14,480 nt of DNA from Nitrospirota bacterium (GTDB taxonomy: Bacteria; Nitrospirota; Nitrospiria; Nitrospirales; Nitrospiraceae). The stretch spans positions 1 through 14,480 of the forward strand of contig JACQCB010000105.1 of assembly GCA_016201805.1 (NCBI GenBank), given 5' to 3'. Positions 14,270 to 14,480 of the stretch are shown here, piece by piece (positions within the stretch are counted from its first letter, which is position 1; each line of letters opens with the position of its first letter). Made by a program: the position numbers and the translations under genes. The notes under the pieces are model-generated. The model saw only the letters and a list, made by a program, of their open reading frames with translations, was not told the DNA's origin and ran no database searches.

Positions 14270-14480
14270 CTAATTGGTTGCCTGGGGTTTCCAGCCGAGG
14301 CTGGCCAGGGCGCCTTCCACCGTCTCCTGCACCATCTCGTTCTCATCTTCCAGTAACGGAACCAGGGGCTCCACGGCCCGCCGGTCGCCCAACCTGGCCA
14401 AGGACTCGGCCGCGTTCCGTCGCACCAGCCAGTCTTCGTCTTTCAACACCTCGATCAAGGGATCGAGGCTCCGCGGATCA
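14270..14480 (-). CDS. HEAT-repeat protein (partial, N-terminus beyond right edge)
   Basis: Only the last 70 or so residues are in the window; the frame is open to the right edge. They contain two HEAT repeats (LKDEDWLVRRNAAESLARLG, DRRAVEPLVPLLEDENEMVQ) and end in GWKPQATN. The repeats resemble those of the next gene, and both proteins end with a G-W/Y-K-P phrase after the last repeat, which suggests duplication of one ancestral gene. A possible TTG start at 14458 would cut into the repeat and is rejected as the true start. Confidence 0.8.
   Translation of the reverse strand, partial: DPRSLDPLIEVLKDEDWLVRRNAAESLARLGDRRAVEPLVPLLEDENEMVQETVEGALASLGWKPQATN

Overview
The window reads as a slice of a GC-rich bacterial chromosome, most likely from Nitrospirota and perhaps a Nitrospira relative. 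That assignment is inference from protein style and gene mix (a two-cluster ferredoxin, a nitrosocyanin-like cupredoxin, a small Rieske protein); no marker in the window proves it. Coding density is high and no gap exceeds about 280 bases. I see no insertion sequence, integrase, phage gene, CRISPR array, tRNA or rRNA, so this is ordinary core chromosome with a few less usual accessory genes.

Positions 1-5990 (all minus strand) hold the conserved translation/transcription operon in the order rimP-nusA-infB-DUF503(ylxP)-rbfA-truB; truB runs off the left edge. The ylxR-ylxQ pair found between nusA and infB in many Firmicutes is absent. A hairpin plus T-run at 5997-6024 sits exactly at the rimP start and looks like an intrinsic terminator or attenuator.

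Positions 6107-8262 (minus) form a likely four-gene unit: a DUF192 protein with an N-terminal membrane anchor, a Rieske ferredoxin, a small chagasin-like (I42) protein and a D-amino acid aminotransferase. The last two overlap by one base. Positions 8263-9109 hold a strong sigma70-type promoter, a 2[4Fe-4S] ferredoxin gene on the plus strand and two converging terminators.

Positions 9110-9743 (minus) carry a secreted cupredoxin with a Cys-x2-His-x2-His site that resembles nitrosocyanin, with its own predicted promoter and terminator. Positions 9838-11993 (minus) carry a CBS-domain protein followed by a membrane-fused spermidine-synthase-like protein, probably co-transcribed from a near-consensus promoter. 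A long hairpin at 12005-12044 separates that promoter from the divergent promoter of a UDP-glucose 6-dehydrogenase gene on the plus strand (12179-13519). The window ends with two HEAT-repeat genes on the minus strand, the second cut by the right edge.

No clear undescribed multi-gene system is visible. The best candidates for follow-up are the nitrosocyanin-like copper protein, the I42-like protein coupled to the aminotransferase, the rimP leader hairpin, and the regulatory architecture at 8344-8455 and 11965-12111.
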